The position numbers and the translations under genes are program-made. Shown piece by piece: positions 34,990 through 46,735 of a stretch of 64,000 bases of DNA (positions are counted from its first letter, which is position 1; every line of letters starts with the position of its first letter). The notes beneath the pieces are model-generated. The model was not told the origin of the DNA, did no database searches, and saw nothing but the letters and a program-made list of their open reading frames with translations. The stretch lies in assembly GCA_021014325.1 (NCBI GenBank), contig CM037472.1, positions 31,520,234 through 31,584,233 of the forward strand. Reading direction: 5' to 3'. Source of the DNA: Plazaster borealis. Lineage: Eukaryota > Echinodermata > Asteroidea > Forcipulatida > Labidiasteridae.

Positions 34990-35090
34990 ATATTTAAGTT
35001 CCGAGTAAGAAGGTAAATCTGGAGGTTGCGGGTTCAAGTTCTGCTGTAGTCAATTTTTCTTTGTTCAACCCAAAATTATTTTTAAAAATG
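34990..35090 (+). repeat. Fragment of a tRNA-derived SINE
   Basis: A degenerate B box (gggttcaagttc) at about 35030-35041 follows cctggaggttg-type sequence, and tttttctttgttcaaccc follows downstream. No A box is present. A 5'-truncated relic is likely. Confidence 0.35.
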
Positions 35091-35640
35091 AATAAATTAA
35101 CTAGTCAGTTTTCCTTGTGGTTTAATACTTGACAAAGGAAGAAAGCGCAAACAAATTCTTAGAATATGTTATAGAAGGAAGTTCACCTTGTGTTGGAATG
35201 AGCTTGATAACATGACCTTATCAAAAAAAGCAATCGGTTCAGAGTGAATGTTGCTGTATTAACAAAATGTTGGATGCTAATTCTATACCTTCCTGTCTTA
35301 CATGTATCAAGGAGTGGATATAACGTGGCCACATCATGGGCAGAGATTGAAAATCCCTGAGGTGACCTATGCCACAAAAACCTGATTCTAATAAAAGTGC
35401 ATCCCACTAAACGTTTGATCACCCAATTTCCTCGTGCCCCCTTTTGCAACCGTATATTCAACATGATAAAATGTGCAATCAATTTCCTCAATACACACTG
35501 TGTAATCTACATGGGTACATTTTTTTTAAACTGATAACTATGTATTAACTGAATGGTCAAATGAGATTCCTTGTGCTCTGGATTTTCTTTTCAGTAAATA
35601 ACTTTGAGCAGACACTGCTTTCATCAACAGAGTTATTTCT

Positions 35641-35680
35641 GTTTTTGTTTGTTTGTTTGTTTGTTTTTGTTTGTTTATCA
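35641..35680 (+). repeat. TTTG-rich microsatellite
   Basis: Repeated tttg/gttt units with one T expansion. Confidence 0.85.
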
Positions 35681-38468
35681 GATTGATCAGGGTTTAAAAA
35701 CCTGGCACTGGGGAATTCGAAGCTACAGTGCATGGCAGATAATAAAACATGCAGCGATGTGCATGCATAAGGTAGAGCGTATGTTGGGAATCGACGATGA
35801 ATGTTGCTGGTCATGCAGCTTTGCATCTACTCAGTGGGAGCTACACAAGAGCCCTAGGTGAAAGAGGTCACATTGTAATTGTACACGGATCGGCTGGCTG
35901 GCTGGCTTGCGTGTCTGGCCAGCCTGCCTGGGCACATACTGTACACAATGTGTTGATAGCACATTATGACCGTCGTTGTCGGTTGGCAGATAGCAATCAA
36001 ACCACGCATGCAGGTTCTCACGACTTCAACAGACCGTGCCTCCGCCATTTTGGGCGAGATTGTATGAGCACTGCGTTTAAAAAGAACATGATTCTGAATG
36101 ATGGTGTATCCACCATGACTCCCTTCTACTTCTAGGAATTGTGATAAAAGGACTGGAAGAAAACACTTAATCAAATTGTGCACAATACTCGTCTAAAAAA
36201 ATGAATTTATGGGGAAGAAAAATGGATTTCATAGGTTTTGTATGCAGTGTGGCGGACCCCCCCCCCACCCCGCCATATGAATTAGGCTAAGGCCCCCCTT
36301 TTGTCATCCTTTCAATGTGACTTCCCTAATAAATGTACACCAAATTTGCCGCACAGCCATGGGAATCTATGCCACCATACACTGCATTCAAAGCTTTCTC
36401 TTTTCATACACTGCAATATATGCAAATGATCTCACACGAGATCCCTGGTGCAGCACAATACTGTCTGGTCGCCTTTTCATTAATAGTCTGGACATAGGTT
36501 ATTGCATAGGCAAACGTGACCACTGAGAGTATGCCTTCATAAGTGCATGTCGGTACAAGTACATGACCCTGTGTGTTGACATTGACTATGATATTGAGGG
36601 CTCAGCTCAGAAAATTGTGGATGTGCTGTTACATGAATCAGATATGATTCACTGGCCACTGGCAGTGTCTGGGGGCCGCTGGTGCTACAGATGCGTAGAG
36701 GCCTATGCATACAGTTAAATGTATGTGGGTCAAAGTTTTTGGACACGAAACAGAAGTGTATAAAATACGTTATACCTGTTCTGGTGTTCAGATTGCATAT
36801 GCCCCAAAGCAGGCTTACTTTCATGAACTGATTTTTCTAGAGAGTTGAAAGTTAAAGGGAAATTTCAGAGCGTGTGGTGACCAATTTGTCCTTAAGTGGA
36901 TTAGTGTTTCATTTTGATTTGTGTGTGTTTTTGTGAAACTCCAGCTTGTTCCCGGTAACGGTCTTTTGCAGTCAAACTAATTTCAGTAAATTGTTGTTAT
37001 TAATGACAAACCCACAGGACAGCCACTTGTCGTACACAGTAGGCTACATGTGCATTTAAGTCATGACAAAAAATGTTGTTTTTTTCCAGAATGAATATGT
37101 CTACATTTTGTATTTTATTTTTTTATATCCAGTTTCCATTTATCTTTTTGAAGCTAACCTTTAAACTTTGGAGAATACAGTACCTGAACATTAGTCTCCT
37201 TGAGTCAGTCTATTCAGCGCCGAAACTAGGGTAACATTTTATGGGGCACAGGGGGCACTTCTGGCCAAATAAAACTGTAGTTTACGTTTACATTTCTCTT
37301 AAACAAGCCCCCTTTTCAGTGCTCTTGTTATGCCATTTACTATTTTTTATAAGATAATCTGACGTGAGTGTAAAAACAAACACATTGTCTGCGTTTAATG
37401 GAAATTTCTTTTTAAAAACATTGAAATTATCACATTAAACATTTATAAAATTTAACATTTTACTCTGGTAATTTTTACTCTCAAAAGTCCAGATTTCAAA
37501 TGGGAGGGGGAGGGGGGGTATGGAAATCAATTGCCCCCCCCCTTAATTACGCCACTGAGTCTGTTAAACAAAATGTGAATCCAATGTAATGTACAACGAC
37601 ACATTTGAAAACATTCTAACCAAGGTATCCCTTCCTAACACTCTACAGGTACATACGAGGCTTGCCAGCTGATACATGAGAATAACATGAATGTGTAAAT
37701 TAAACAGGGGCTCCAAGGTCGAAATTCAGTTTTGTGATGCACTCAGTTTCAAATAAATAGAGTACCTATGAAAGTAGGGGGAAATTTAAAGTCTCTAACC
37801 TTAAAAATGGTGTAAAATGACATTGTATTGTACACCCTTCCGGTGCAAATTTTGTCAACATCTTTTTAAAACATTTCAAAAATATGGGTCTGTACATTTT
37901 TTTACTGAAAATCTTTTAGTTCATTCCTGAATGTTGATGATATTCAATCAGAAAGACATTGAATCTGACCTTTTGACTGATGCAAAAATTCCCCTTTAGA
38001 ATGTGCAGAGTCCAGACCCATTTGTTTTTTATGCTTGATGACGTCATGTTTCAAATTTCGCTTTGAAAGAGTATCCAATAAAATGGCATTTTACACCAAT
38101 TTAACATTAGGTTAGAGACTTGTAATTTGATCCCCACTTTCACGAGGACTCTGTCTAATTAGATAATGAGTGCAACACTTCATTTGACCTGGGAGACCCT
38201 CTTTGTCTATGTCGTACTATTTGGTTTTCTATGCCCAATTATATATCTATTTAATAATGCGAAATTAGTTTGAAATTACCCTGAGAAATTCTTCTCTCTT
38301 CGTGAAAATGACTGAATATGCAGAAAAGCTTGTCTTTCGTTAGACATCAAGAGTTCATTAAAATGAAACATATACTGTGAAAGCTGGATTCAAACCACCA
38401 AACTTTGTTGTTGTTAAGTGACCCTTTCAGCTGCAGCTGTTGGTCGTTTTAATTGTTGTACACCAATA

Positions 38469-38823
38469 TTAAAGGCACTGTACATGTTTATTATTTACTC
38501 AAAATATATATTAGCATAAAAACTGACTTAGTAACAAGCAACAGAGAGCTGTTGATAGTATAAAACATTGTAGGAAACGACTCCCTCTGAAGTAACGTAT
38601 TTTTGAGAAAGAGGTAATTTCTCACTAAAATAAAAAAAGACTTTTATTCCTATCTGAAAGCACACAGATTTGTACAACAAGGTTGTTTTTTCTTTCATCA
38701 TTGCAACTTCGATGACCAATTGAGCCCAAATTTTCACAGGCTTGTTATTGTATGCATATGTTGGGATACACCAAGTGAGAACACTGGTCTTTGACAATTA
38801 CCAAACGTGTTCAGTGCCTTTAA
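38469..38823 (+). repeat. TTAA miniature element, type A (copy A5)
   Basis: TTAA at 38469-38472 and 38820-38823. Complete type A order, but the central palindrome is reduced to aaaaaaagacttttatt and the ttttctt before gcaacttc is deleted. Tips AGGCACTGTACA and TTCAGTGCCT. Confidence 0.88.
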
Positions 38824-38864
38824 TCAACAATATTTGTATTTATACAAAAGTAATAATATGTGGG

Positions 38865-39600
38865 TTAAAGGTAGTGTCTCAAATACTCCAAAAATTAATG
38901 ACCATAAAAACTTACTTGGTAAGAAGCGCTGCAGCTGTTGATAGCATTTAGAAAGAATTCCGGGTGAAGTAACAATGGTTTGGATAATTTTTCACCCCAA
39001 AACTTTTGAATCTGGGAAACAATTCACGCGTGAATTTTTTCTCAGATTTCCGAGGGTTGGTGTCCGTTCGTGAATGCAGGCCTGTGAAATCTCCGCTTTA
39101 AAGCGGATATCCGCTTTTTTCTTTTTTTGTCGATTTTTTATTTCCGCTTTTTTTTTTCCCGCTTTTTTTTCCTTTTTTCGTTTTTTTTTTCTTTTTCACT
39201 TTTTGGCCTTATATATGCTTGGCAACAGTAATGTACAACTACAATAATATGAAATAAGCCTAGTTACTGGATCAATGGGGTGCTCCAATTTGACCAGCGT
39301 AAATGCGTGACGCGCGCTCATTTGACGTTCCACGATCATTCTTACATCAAGTAGTGTTTCAGCTCTTTTTTTAAGGGTCCACTCACAGGCCTGTGAATGC
39401 TGCGGCCAGAGATGCGGTTAGTACCCGCTGCACCTCACTAAATGTGGATGGCTTTGATGTTCTTGTGAAAATACCTTGACAGTCTGTTGCTGTTTTTTCA
39501 GCAAGAGTACACTGTATTCAGCTGAAACTTTCACATGTGACTTTTATTCAGCCTATAAATCAGCATTACGCTAACAAAAACGAGTCTATGACCATACATG
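38865..39600 (+). repeat. TTAA miniature element, type D (copy D1), interrupted
   Basis: Starts TTAAAGGTAGTGTC and carries the left half shared with types A and B (acttacttggtaagaagcg, cagctgttgatag). The central palindrome is at 39012-39045 (core AATTCACG|CGTGAATT), and a right half unlike A or B follows (gagggttggtgtccg, tgctgcggccagagatg, gatgttcttgtgaaaat, cagctgaaactttcac). It is split by element E2 at 39077-39393. Removing E2 and one TGAATG copy restores continuity with D2 (40268). Ends near tctatgaccatac. Confidence 0.85.
39071..39399 (+). mobile_element. CAGG-ended element E2 with 6-bp target duplication
   Basis: Element 39077-39393 (317 bases) with perfect 11-base ends CAGGCCTGTGA, flanked by TGAATG (39071-39076, 39394-39399). 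Because the end is itself palindromic (CAGGCCTG), an 8-bp reading (GTGAATGC with AGG ends) is equally possible; the 6-bp reading agrees with E1 and E3. Just inside the left end, CCGCTTT, its complement AAAGCGG and CCGCTTT again follow directly. More CCGCTTTT and T-rich tracts follow to 39190. It sits inside D1. Confidence 0.9.
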
Positions 39601-40267
39601 TTAATGACCATGGGAGCAGAGACTAGTAGGCTAGACCTCCAAAGGTAAGGCCTAAATAGGGCAATTTGACTTAAGAGACAAACACATTTATAGGCTAAAG
39701 CACATTTCTCATTTGTGAGGGGCTCTTTTCTACTCTCTTACATTTTGGCCAACAAACATAAACTGAACAAACCTGGCTATGGGATCCAAAGTACACTCAA
39801 TATCTCAATAATGTGAATTAGGAATGTGGGGTTTCACATTATTAAGTACATTTTGATGATGAAACGCCAAACTTCTAACCATAACAATTGTACCAAAGTG
39901 GACTAGTATTATAAGGAAGTATGTGTATGCCACACTCCTTAATGTTAATTTTACAAAGGGATTTCCATTTCAGTACTAGTGTGATCATGTGACATGCCAG
40001 CCACATTCAGTAACGCATACAACAGACGGTCAAAGAAGTAGGTCATTATGTGTTTGCAATTTTCATGAAGATTTAAAACTATCTTGGTATGGAAACAATG
40101 TTTATGTTTAATATTAATCAATGTGAGAAATAACTAACTGACTAATTTAAATTAATAACTTATGAATCAATGTTTTGATTTAAATTGAGTGGGTGAACAA
40201 TTTAAATTGATTAAGAAACACACACAGGCTGACAGACTTGTTTGTCAACATTACAGTTTATAAGTCT

Positions 40268-40665
40268 TTAAAGCTAGGGTCATACATTGGTTTTGTCAAC
40301 GTAATGCTGAGTTATAGGCAAATTGATAAATAAAAAAAATACAATAAAAGTTACATGTGAAAGTTTCAGCTGCATACAGAGTCTCCTTGCTGAGAAAACA
40401 GCAAAAAAGTGTTACGTTATTTTCACAAGAACGTCAAATTCATCCACGTTTAGAAAGGTGACAGCTGTTACCAACCACATCTCTGGCCGCAGCATTTGCG
40501 AACAGACACCAACCCTCAGAAATCCGAGAAACGATTCATGCATGAATCGTTTCTCAGATTCAAATGTTTTTGGGTGAAAAATTGTCCAAACAATATTACC
40601 TTGAAGGGAATGCTTTCTCAAAATGTTTTACACCATGGTCATTAATTTTTTGAGTATTTACCAAC
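40268..40665 (-). repeat. TTAA miniature element, type D, inverted (copy D2)
   Basis: Reverse orientation relative to D1. It begins TTAAAGCTAGGGTCATAC, runs through the type D right half, an uninterrupted gaacagacaccaaccct site, then a perfect 30-base palindrome at 40526-40555 (arm GAGAAACGATTCATG), then the shared left half up to ggtcattaattttttgagta. The far tip is diverged. Provides the empty site for E2. Confidence 0.85.
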
Positions 40666-41235
40666 ATATGAACTAGAAGTTTGATATACTTAACACCGCA
40701 AATATCTCAAAATATGCAATCATGCATTTCACCTTTCCTCATGAAAACAGTGGCAATGTATGATCTACAAGTTGGGCTATATATATATCAAATAACCACA
40801 TACTGTAATGGCAGCCTTTATCAGTGAATTTGTGTTCAGCAATACAATGGTAGTCAGCATCTACAACTCCTGACCTAAATAAAATCCACCCATTTTGTTT
40901 TCTTTCCTTCGATCCTTCAGAAGGAAGAGTTCTGTGATTATTCATTCATGTTGTCACCACAAACTATTTATAACCCGGACTAGCGTTTAGTCAGAAAAAC
41001 TGCCCCAATTATGCCACCTACAACCTTGTCATCAATACGGAAAAGGGTGGCTGCAGCTGGATGCTGGTACCAGTGATGTGTTGAGGTTTGTTGTCAGGGG
41101 TTTTGCCCTGTCTAGATCCTAACCCCATCTCTCAATTCAACCTGCTGTACATGTATTCTTGGAAAAGTGGTAAACTGTTTTAAAATTAAAAAACCCCAGG
41201 TTCATTTAAGTGCCATATTCCATTTTAAGATATAG

Positions 41236-41527
41236 CCCCAGGTTTTTTCAAAACTGTGGGGCATTCTTGACCCGATTTTTTTAATGTTTGGCCAAAGCAC
41301 GCTGAATTGAAACAAGGTCTTCGGAATGTTTTCTACTTGGTTTTAGAAGCCCTACTGCCTGTGCAATCTGGAGCATTCTATATGGTTTTCTCTTGATGTT
41401 TTGTGTGGAATTATTATTATTTATTATTATTATTATAAAAACTTGTTTTGCGTATCAGCCAAAATTTGCGCACGCAAATCGCGCATATCGGCCCGATACG
41501 CTAGCTTGTGGATGGGGAGAACCCCAG
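41236..41527 (+). mobile_element. Copy of the 19995 element, left tip altered
   Basis: Homologous to 19995-20293 throughout (ggttttttcaaaactgtggg, caaggtcttc, gcaatctggagca, tatatggttttct, gatacgctagcttgt, atggggaga). The left tip is ccccagg instead of CAGGGTTCTCCC. The right tip ends GGAGAACCCCAG. A TTA-rich expansion lies near 41410-41440. Confidence 0.75.
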
Positions 41528-41662
41528 TTGACACAATACTATGACATTATCAGGTTTGGTTAAATTTGTCTGTATACACCCAAACCAAACTGTGCACTCC
41601 TACAGTGTCCACCATATCTCAAAAAGGCTAATACTGTTTCACGTACATAAAAACCTGCATAC

Positions 41663-41870
41663 TTAAAGGCATCGTACACGTTTGGTAATTGTCAGAGACC
41701 AGTGTTCTCATTTGGTGTATCCCAACATATGCATAAAATAACAAGCCTGTGAAAATTTGGGCTCAATTGGTCATCAAAGTTGCAAGAAAATGGTGAAAGA
41801 AAAAACACCCTTGTTGTACAAATTTGTGTGCTTTCAGTTAGGAATAAAAACTTCTTACAAGTGCCTTTAA
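41663..41870 (-). repeat. TTAA miniature element, type A, half deleted (copy A6)
   Basis: TTAA at 41663-41666 and 41867-41870. The type A right half is complete in reverse orientation to ctttcagttaggaataaaaacttctt, after which the whole left half is missing except the last bases (gtgcctttaa). The deletion begins at the palindrome. Confidence 0.85.
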
Positions 41871-41880
41871 CCAAGGATAA

Positions 41881-41932
41881 AATGCCTTGGTGCCCTTGCC
41901 TTCTCAAGAACGAAGCATCAGACCTCGGTTTT
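41881..41932 (-). repeat. Fragment of element H
   Basis: gccttggtgcccttgcc and gaacgaagcatcagacct match the complement of element H near 24130-24170. It sits 10 bases right of A6. Confidence 0.45.
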
Positions 41933-43169
41933 TACACCACATTTATCATGGTTTTTTTGGTTGGTAAAAATGCAGATTGTGCATAAATTACACAAACAAT
42001 TGTAATAAATTTCAAACATTAACTTGGCTCTTAAAAACATTACACATATAATAACAATTTATCAATAATTTGTCAGACTGATGTGTATATGAGATCAAAC
42101 AATTAGCTTTGTGAAACTGAACCCGATGAAGAGCCACTGGTATTGTCATTTTCAATTAATTAGTTGAAGTGGCTTGCCAGTCATCGCAACCATCAAAAGT
42201 GACATAAGACGTCAACAACTTCAACAAGTACAGTGCAATGCAAATTGTCAACCCCCCACCGTTAATTTGACTCCTTCCCTTAACAAACTTACATAGTTTT
42301 TGTAGTATATGTAGACTAATTTTTTTACCAGCTAAGTCGAGAGAGAATGCAAACGAAGAGGGAAAAGGACTTAGATTTATAGGTTAATAAATTGTTAATC
42401 ACAGTCCTTGACTTGGTTTCCCGCTGAAATTATGGTTTCCCCCACGGCAGCAAACATCCATAGACCTCTCCAGAGATAAATCCATCAAAGTGTATCCCCC
42501 TCCCCCTTTTTTTTTGCTGTTTGACTGTCACCTAGTTCCAATGACCCACACCTCTGCCCTCCTATAATGATTCGGTTCGTCCTATCAGAGTGCTAACTGT
42601 TGAAACGTCTCTTCCCTTACCAAACACATTCATCTGCAATTATTTTCTTTCGTAAAAAAAAAAGGGGAACTTCATGCTTTGAGCTGAGATTTTAATTGTT
42701 TTTAAAGACCTTTACCCGTATGCGTTCATTTACACATTTTGGGTAGGAACATTGTTGGCAAATCTTTACAGAAACTTTGTGAGTGGGCATGTTTGCCCAC
42801 GCAATTCATGAAAAACAATCAAGTTTGAACTATACATGTATATTGTGTTATACTGTATTGATAAAAATATACAAAATGATCCAGTAAAACGGTTCCATCT
42901 GAAATATTGCCATGTGCAAAAGAAATGTTCCTTGAATTTCAGTTCTTTTTCAATTTGCTAAATCCATAAAAGCATGCAGACGCAAAAAACCTTGACAAAA
43001 CCTAAAAGGTTTGGCAGTGTTTTCTCAAAAACATGACCGACGAATTTGCTGAAATTTTCACGAGTTGTTTTACGCAGTCATACAGACAAGATACTTCACA
43101 AAGAGAATGAAGGCTAAATCAGTACCATGCCACTTGTCATTGCCGTCCTGCCCCTATAGTATAAATTTA

Positions 43170-43246
43170 AGTTTCCTTCATAGAGGTGCCCTTTACGACA
43201 GGAAAAATTGCATTGCCTTAAAAAGAACGAGGTATCAGGCCTGTAC
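43170..43246 (-). repeat. Fragment of element H
   Basis: gaggtgccctttac, gcattgcctt and aagaacgaggtatcaggcctg resemble the H copies; CAGGCC tip present on the complement. The left boundary is unclear. Confidence 0.4.
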
Positions 43247-43652
43247 ACGTATGGTTGAAGGATTGGAATGAATGTTCTCATCCAGTAACAATGATGTATC
43301 ATGACAAACGTAAGGCAAAGAGGTCCACTGCCAGAACAAGCTGGCTCACAGGTCTTGTCTTTTCAGTCACCTTTAGATTAGATTAGATTTGCATTTTGTT
43401 GTCCACATTGTTAAGAACATAGAAATCTGATTTTCAGTTGCAAACAGGTAAAGTGATCAACAGCACAAACTGACTAAGAAAACAAGCACAAGATGAAAGG
43501 TAATCTGGAGGACTGAATTAATAAATTAGAGAAGAGGAAGATTTATACATGTAGTTTAAAACTGATTTCCCTCTTATATACAAAAAACTAAAGCTGCAAA
43601 ATGAAAACTTGCTAATAAACATAAGCTGGCATAAAGATACACATACATGTAA

Positions 43653-43819
43653 CAGGCCTGGAATACACAGAGGCCACGAAGGCCATGGCATGCGTTGCCC
43701 TGGTCTTGGCTTTGGTGCCCCTTCAAAAGTTTCCCATAGACTTTTAGATTTTCCCAATGGAAGTGCCCTTTACAAAATGAAAATGGCCTTTCCCTCTCCA
43801 AGATGAAATTCCAGACCTG
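43653..43819 (+). mobile_element. CAGGCCTG-ended element H, copy 1
   Basis: Ends CAGGCCTGGAAT and ATTCCAGACCTG are inverted repeats with one mismatch over 12. Internal ggccacgaaggccatgg, ttgccctggtcttgg, ggtgccccttcaaaagttt and aagtgccctttac recur in the other H copies. Flanks ATGTAA and ATGAAC share four of six bases. Confidence 0.62.
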
Positions 43820-45878
43820 ATGAACATGTACTTGTTTTTTAATTTTCACTGGACTTACTTTCCTGGTGGATGTAAGTTTTAAAAGAAGCACTTTTGTTAT
43901 TGCCTATACTTTCCAATTTTAATTTGATTTTGATGATGGCCAAGTCAAATAACAGAAAACATAAATTTGACAAGTTTTAAGGATGAAAATCTGAAAGGAA
44001 ATTTTTAGTGTGATGGGATTACAGTGTATGTGTTGAGGTGTATCATTGTATAAAACTGGTGGTGTTGCAAGTTACATACTACGTATCAGGGATGAGTAAT
44101 TTCAGATTTTTATCTGAATTCAAACTTTTTCAAGTTTGCCTGTTAAACAAAAAATTGCTGTATTTTTCTCCAGATTAAATAAGTCATGCTCTTTGATCTA
44201 CTTCTATAGCACTGAGGATACTGTTCCCAAAAGCTCTTTGGAATCTATAACTCCAGGGGTTACCAAAAGGTGGAAATGCCATCATTTCAATATACCTCCC
44301 AAGATCTGGATCCCAGTTTCAGACTTTTTTGTTCCAACACTGCATATTGCATTAAGCTGCGCGTCAAGTTTGCTTGTCAATAAATTCGTTGTTGCACGCG
44401 CGCTCGTGGAATACGGAAAATGTAAGCGTGTCTGCGTCCCATGATTTAGGACGCCGAAGTGCTGTATTTTTTCGTAGTCCACTCGCGTTTGTTTGATAAC
44501 TAATAATGTCAGGCCCTCTCCAGGAGGGGTTATATTCAGGGAAGAAACCTCACTGGCTCAGGGCAAAGAAACAGGACCATGAGGATCACATGTAAAGCAA
44601 GACCCCCCCCCCCTCTCCTTTATTACTAAAATTATTCTTATTTATTCATAAATACCTAAGACAATTAGGCAGTCCTAATATTTAGTACGTTTATTTCAAT
44701 GATGTCATTAAATTACAAAGATCATATATCATCATTACACCATTTACCATTAATACAAAACAAATTCAAGATATAATTTAGAAAATATGATGAATAAAGT
44801 TTAAGATACAGCAAGACAACATTTAGGTTTGGATGAAGTTTGCAATCTAGCAGTTTTCTTCAAAAATGTACAATTCACTTATAAGAACACAAATTTATAT
44901 GTAAAAAAATCCATATATCTTGGTATGTTTTAAACTCTAAAACTTACAAAATTCCTCAGTTGGTAACATTTATTAATGTAACTTTGTGACAAAGAAAACA
45001 AAAATAGTTTGAAAGTCTTTTGTAATTCCATTGAAAGTTCCTAACTTTTGTCAAATTGTTCCTGTTGAAATTTGAGCCTTAAATTGCAACATGATGTGAA
45101 ATGTCTATGTGGCTGGTGGTTCTGAAAGCGAATTTTGATCTTCACAATCTTGTCTATTGATGAATTTGAGCCTTTTCTCGTCATATAAATGTCTATAAAT
45201 AACAATGCATACGTTCCTGCTGGCTGCACATTTTTCATATCCTTTTGTGTTAACTCATACCTATCTCGACTTTACTTGATCTTTGACCCTGGTTTCCACA
45301 TGCATGTATGATCCATTTTTGCTTCATTCTTTGGCCAAGCTGTACATTTTACTATGGCCTCTCGTTTGAGCATCCTAAACAGGGTGGTAGAAAAGTAGTA
45401 GTCATTACTTATGGCGTGAACTACGTTATAATTGAAATATAAAAACTAGAACATCGAGGAAAACATTAAACTAAGTTGTTGCACATTTGAATTATTTTTT
45501 GAGGTTTAAGTCAAGCATAAAATGAATGCAGTGCAATACCTATAATAAACTGTCCAAAATAGGAAATGACTTTAAAACTATGGGATTTGAGGCATTGCAT
45601 GGTGAGGTATCAATATGTATTTGGTTTGCGGTAACACCATGTGTATATCTACTTGCTAGGTAGATTTTGTTCTTTGAGAACTTATCTTGCTTTTTAATCT
45701 ACTGCCGCGGAGTAGAATATTCGGAATTCGGGAGACTTCTCAGTTCTGAAAAGAACTGTCCTGCTTATTAACTACTACCTGGGCGGGAGGTAGGAAATCG
45801 GGCGGGACTACTACTTTGGCTATGTGGATCGGGGGGACTTTAAAACTGCCATTCATGAATATCTGGGACAGTTCATCC

Positions 45879-46735
45879 ATTCTGATTGGTCAAGAGAAAA
45901 TCACACGGCCATGTTTAAACGTGCGCTACGGTGAGGAGTGTTCAAACATGGCCTGAGGAAATTGAGTTCAAAGAGGGCGCTATCAGATGATTGTGCAGAG
46001 GGCGCAAATTTCACGGCCCAATTTTGGTTGGTACATGTAGGTAGCATAATTGGCTCGCATAAGAGTCAAAACTCATGCGTCCCGTGTGATAGTTTGAAAC
46101 TTTTAAAAAGCAAGCAAGTTCTAAACTTGTGCGAGGAGCTACTTAGCGCTCAACATGGATAGAAGTTCAATGCAGAGTCGAGGCGAGCTGAGGCTAAACT
46201 GTCAGATTTGTTCTCAACTTTTACAGGTTTTTGGATGGTGTTAACGAAAAGATATTTATGAATGGGAATCAAAGAGAGGCGACTCGGTCTTAATTGGCCA
46301 TTTAAAACCTTACAGGGTGGGTCATTTCTCACACAGCAGAGACCCTGCTAGTCTTAAACGGCCATTTAAAACCTTACAGGGTGGGTCATTTCTCACACAG
46401 CAGAGACCCTGCTAGTCTTAAACGGCCATTTAAAACCTTGCAGGGTGGGTCATTTCTCAAACAGCCGAGACCCTGCCGGTCTTAAACGGCCATTTAAGAC
46501 CTTGCAGGGTGGGTCATTTCTCACACAGCCATGACCCTGCTAGTCTTAAACGGCCATTTAAAACCTTGCAGGGTGGGTCATTTCTCAAACAGCCGAGACC
46601 CTGCCGGTCTTAAACGGCCATTTAAGACCTTGCAGGGTGGGTCATTTCTCCCACAGCCATGACCCTGCTGGTTTTAAACGGCTGTTTAATACCTCATCGC
46701 CTACTCTTTTATTCCCTTATTAAAATACAAAGCTG
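45879..46735 (+). repeat. Element K, copy 2, carrying a satellite array
   Basis: Begins attctgattggtcaag like 21890 and ends with ctcttttattccctt like 22301. A perfect 10-base hairpin GGCCATGTTT/AAACATGGCC (45908-45917, 45944-45953) uses nearly the same word as the array unit (GGCCATTTAAA). The array is at 46289-46696. Confidence 0.6.
46289..46696 (+). repeat. 64-bp satellite, six full units plus a partial one
   Basis: Units start at 46289, 46353, 46417, 46481, 46545 and 46609, with a partial unit from 46673. Each contains GGTCTTAAA...TTTAAGACC and CAGGGTGGGTC...GAGACCCTG inverted repeats. Units 1-2 are near-identical (acagg, cagcagagaccctgctagt). Units 3-6 alternate between two variants (cagccgagaccctgccggt and cagccatgaccctgct), a 128-bp dimer. 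Confidence 0.95.

Noticed and set aside
35797..36183. Overlapping 112- and 109-codon frames on opposite strands
   Set aside because: Composition is driven by a (ggct)n-like stretch and neither frame has recognisable motifs.
39077..39393. 8-bp target duplication (GTGAATGC) for E2
   Set aside because: Equally readable because the tip is palindromic, but the 6-bp reading matches E1 and E3 exactly, so I preferred it.
46289..46696. CRISPR array
   Set aside because: The 64-bp units repeat along their full length with no unique spacers; it is a satellite.
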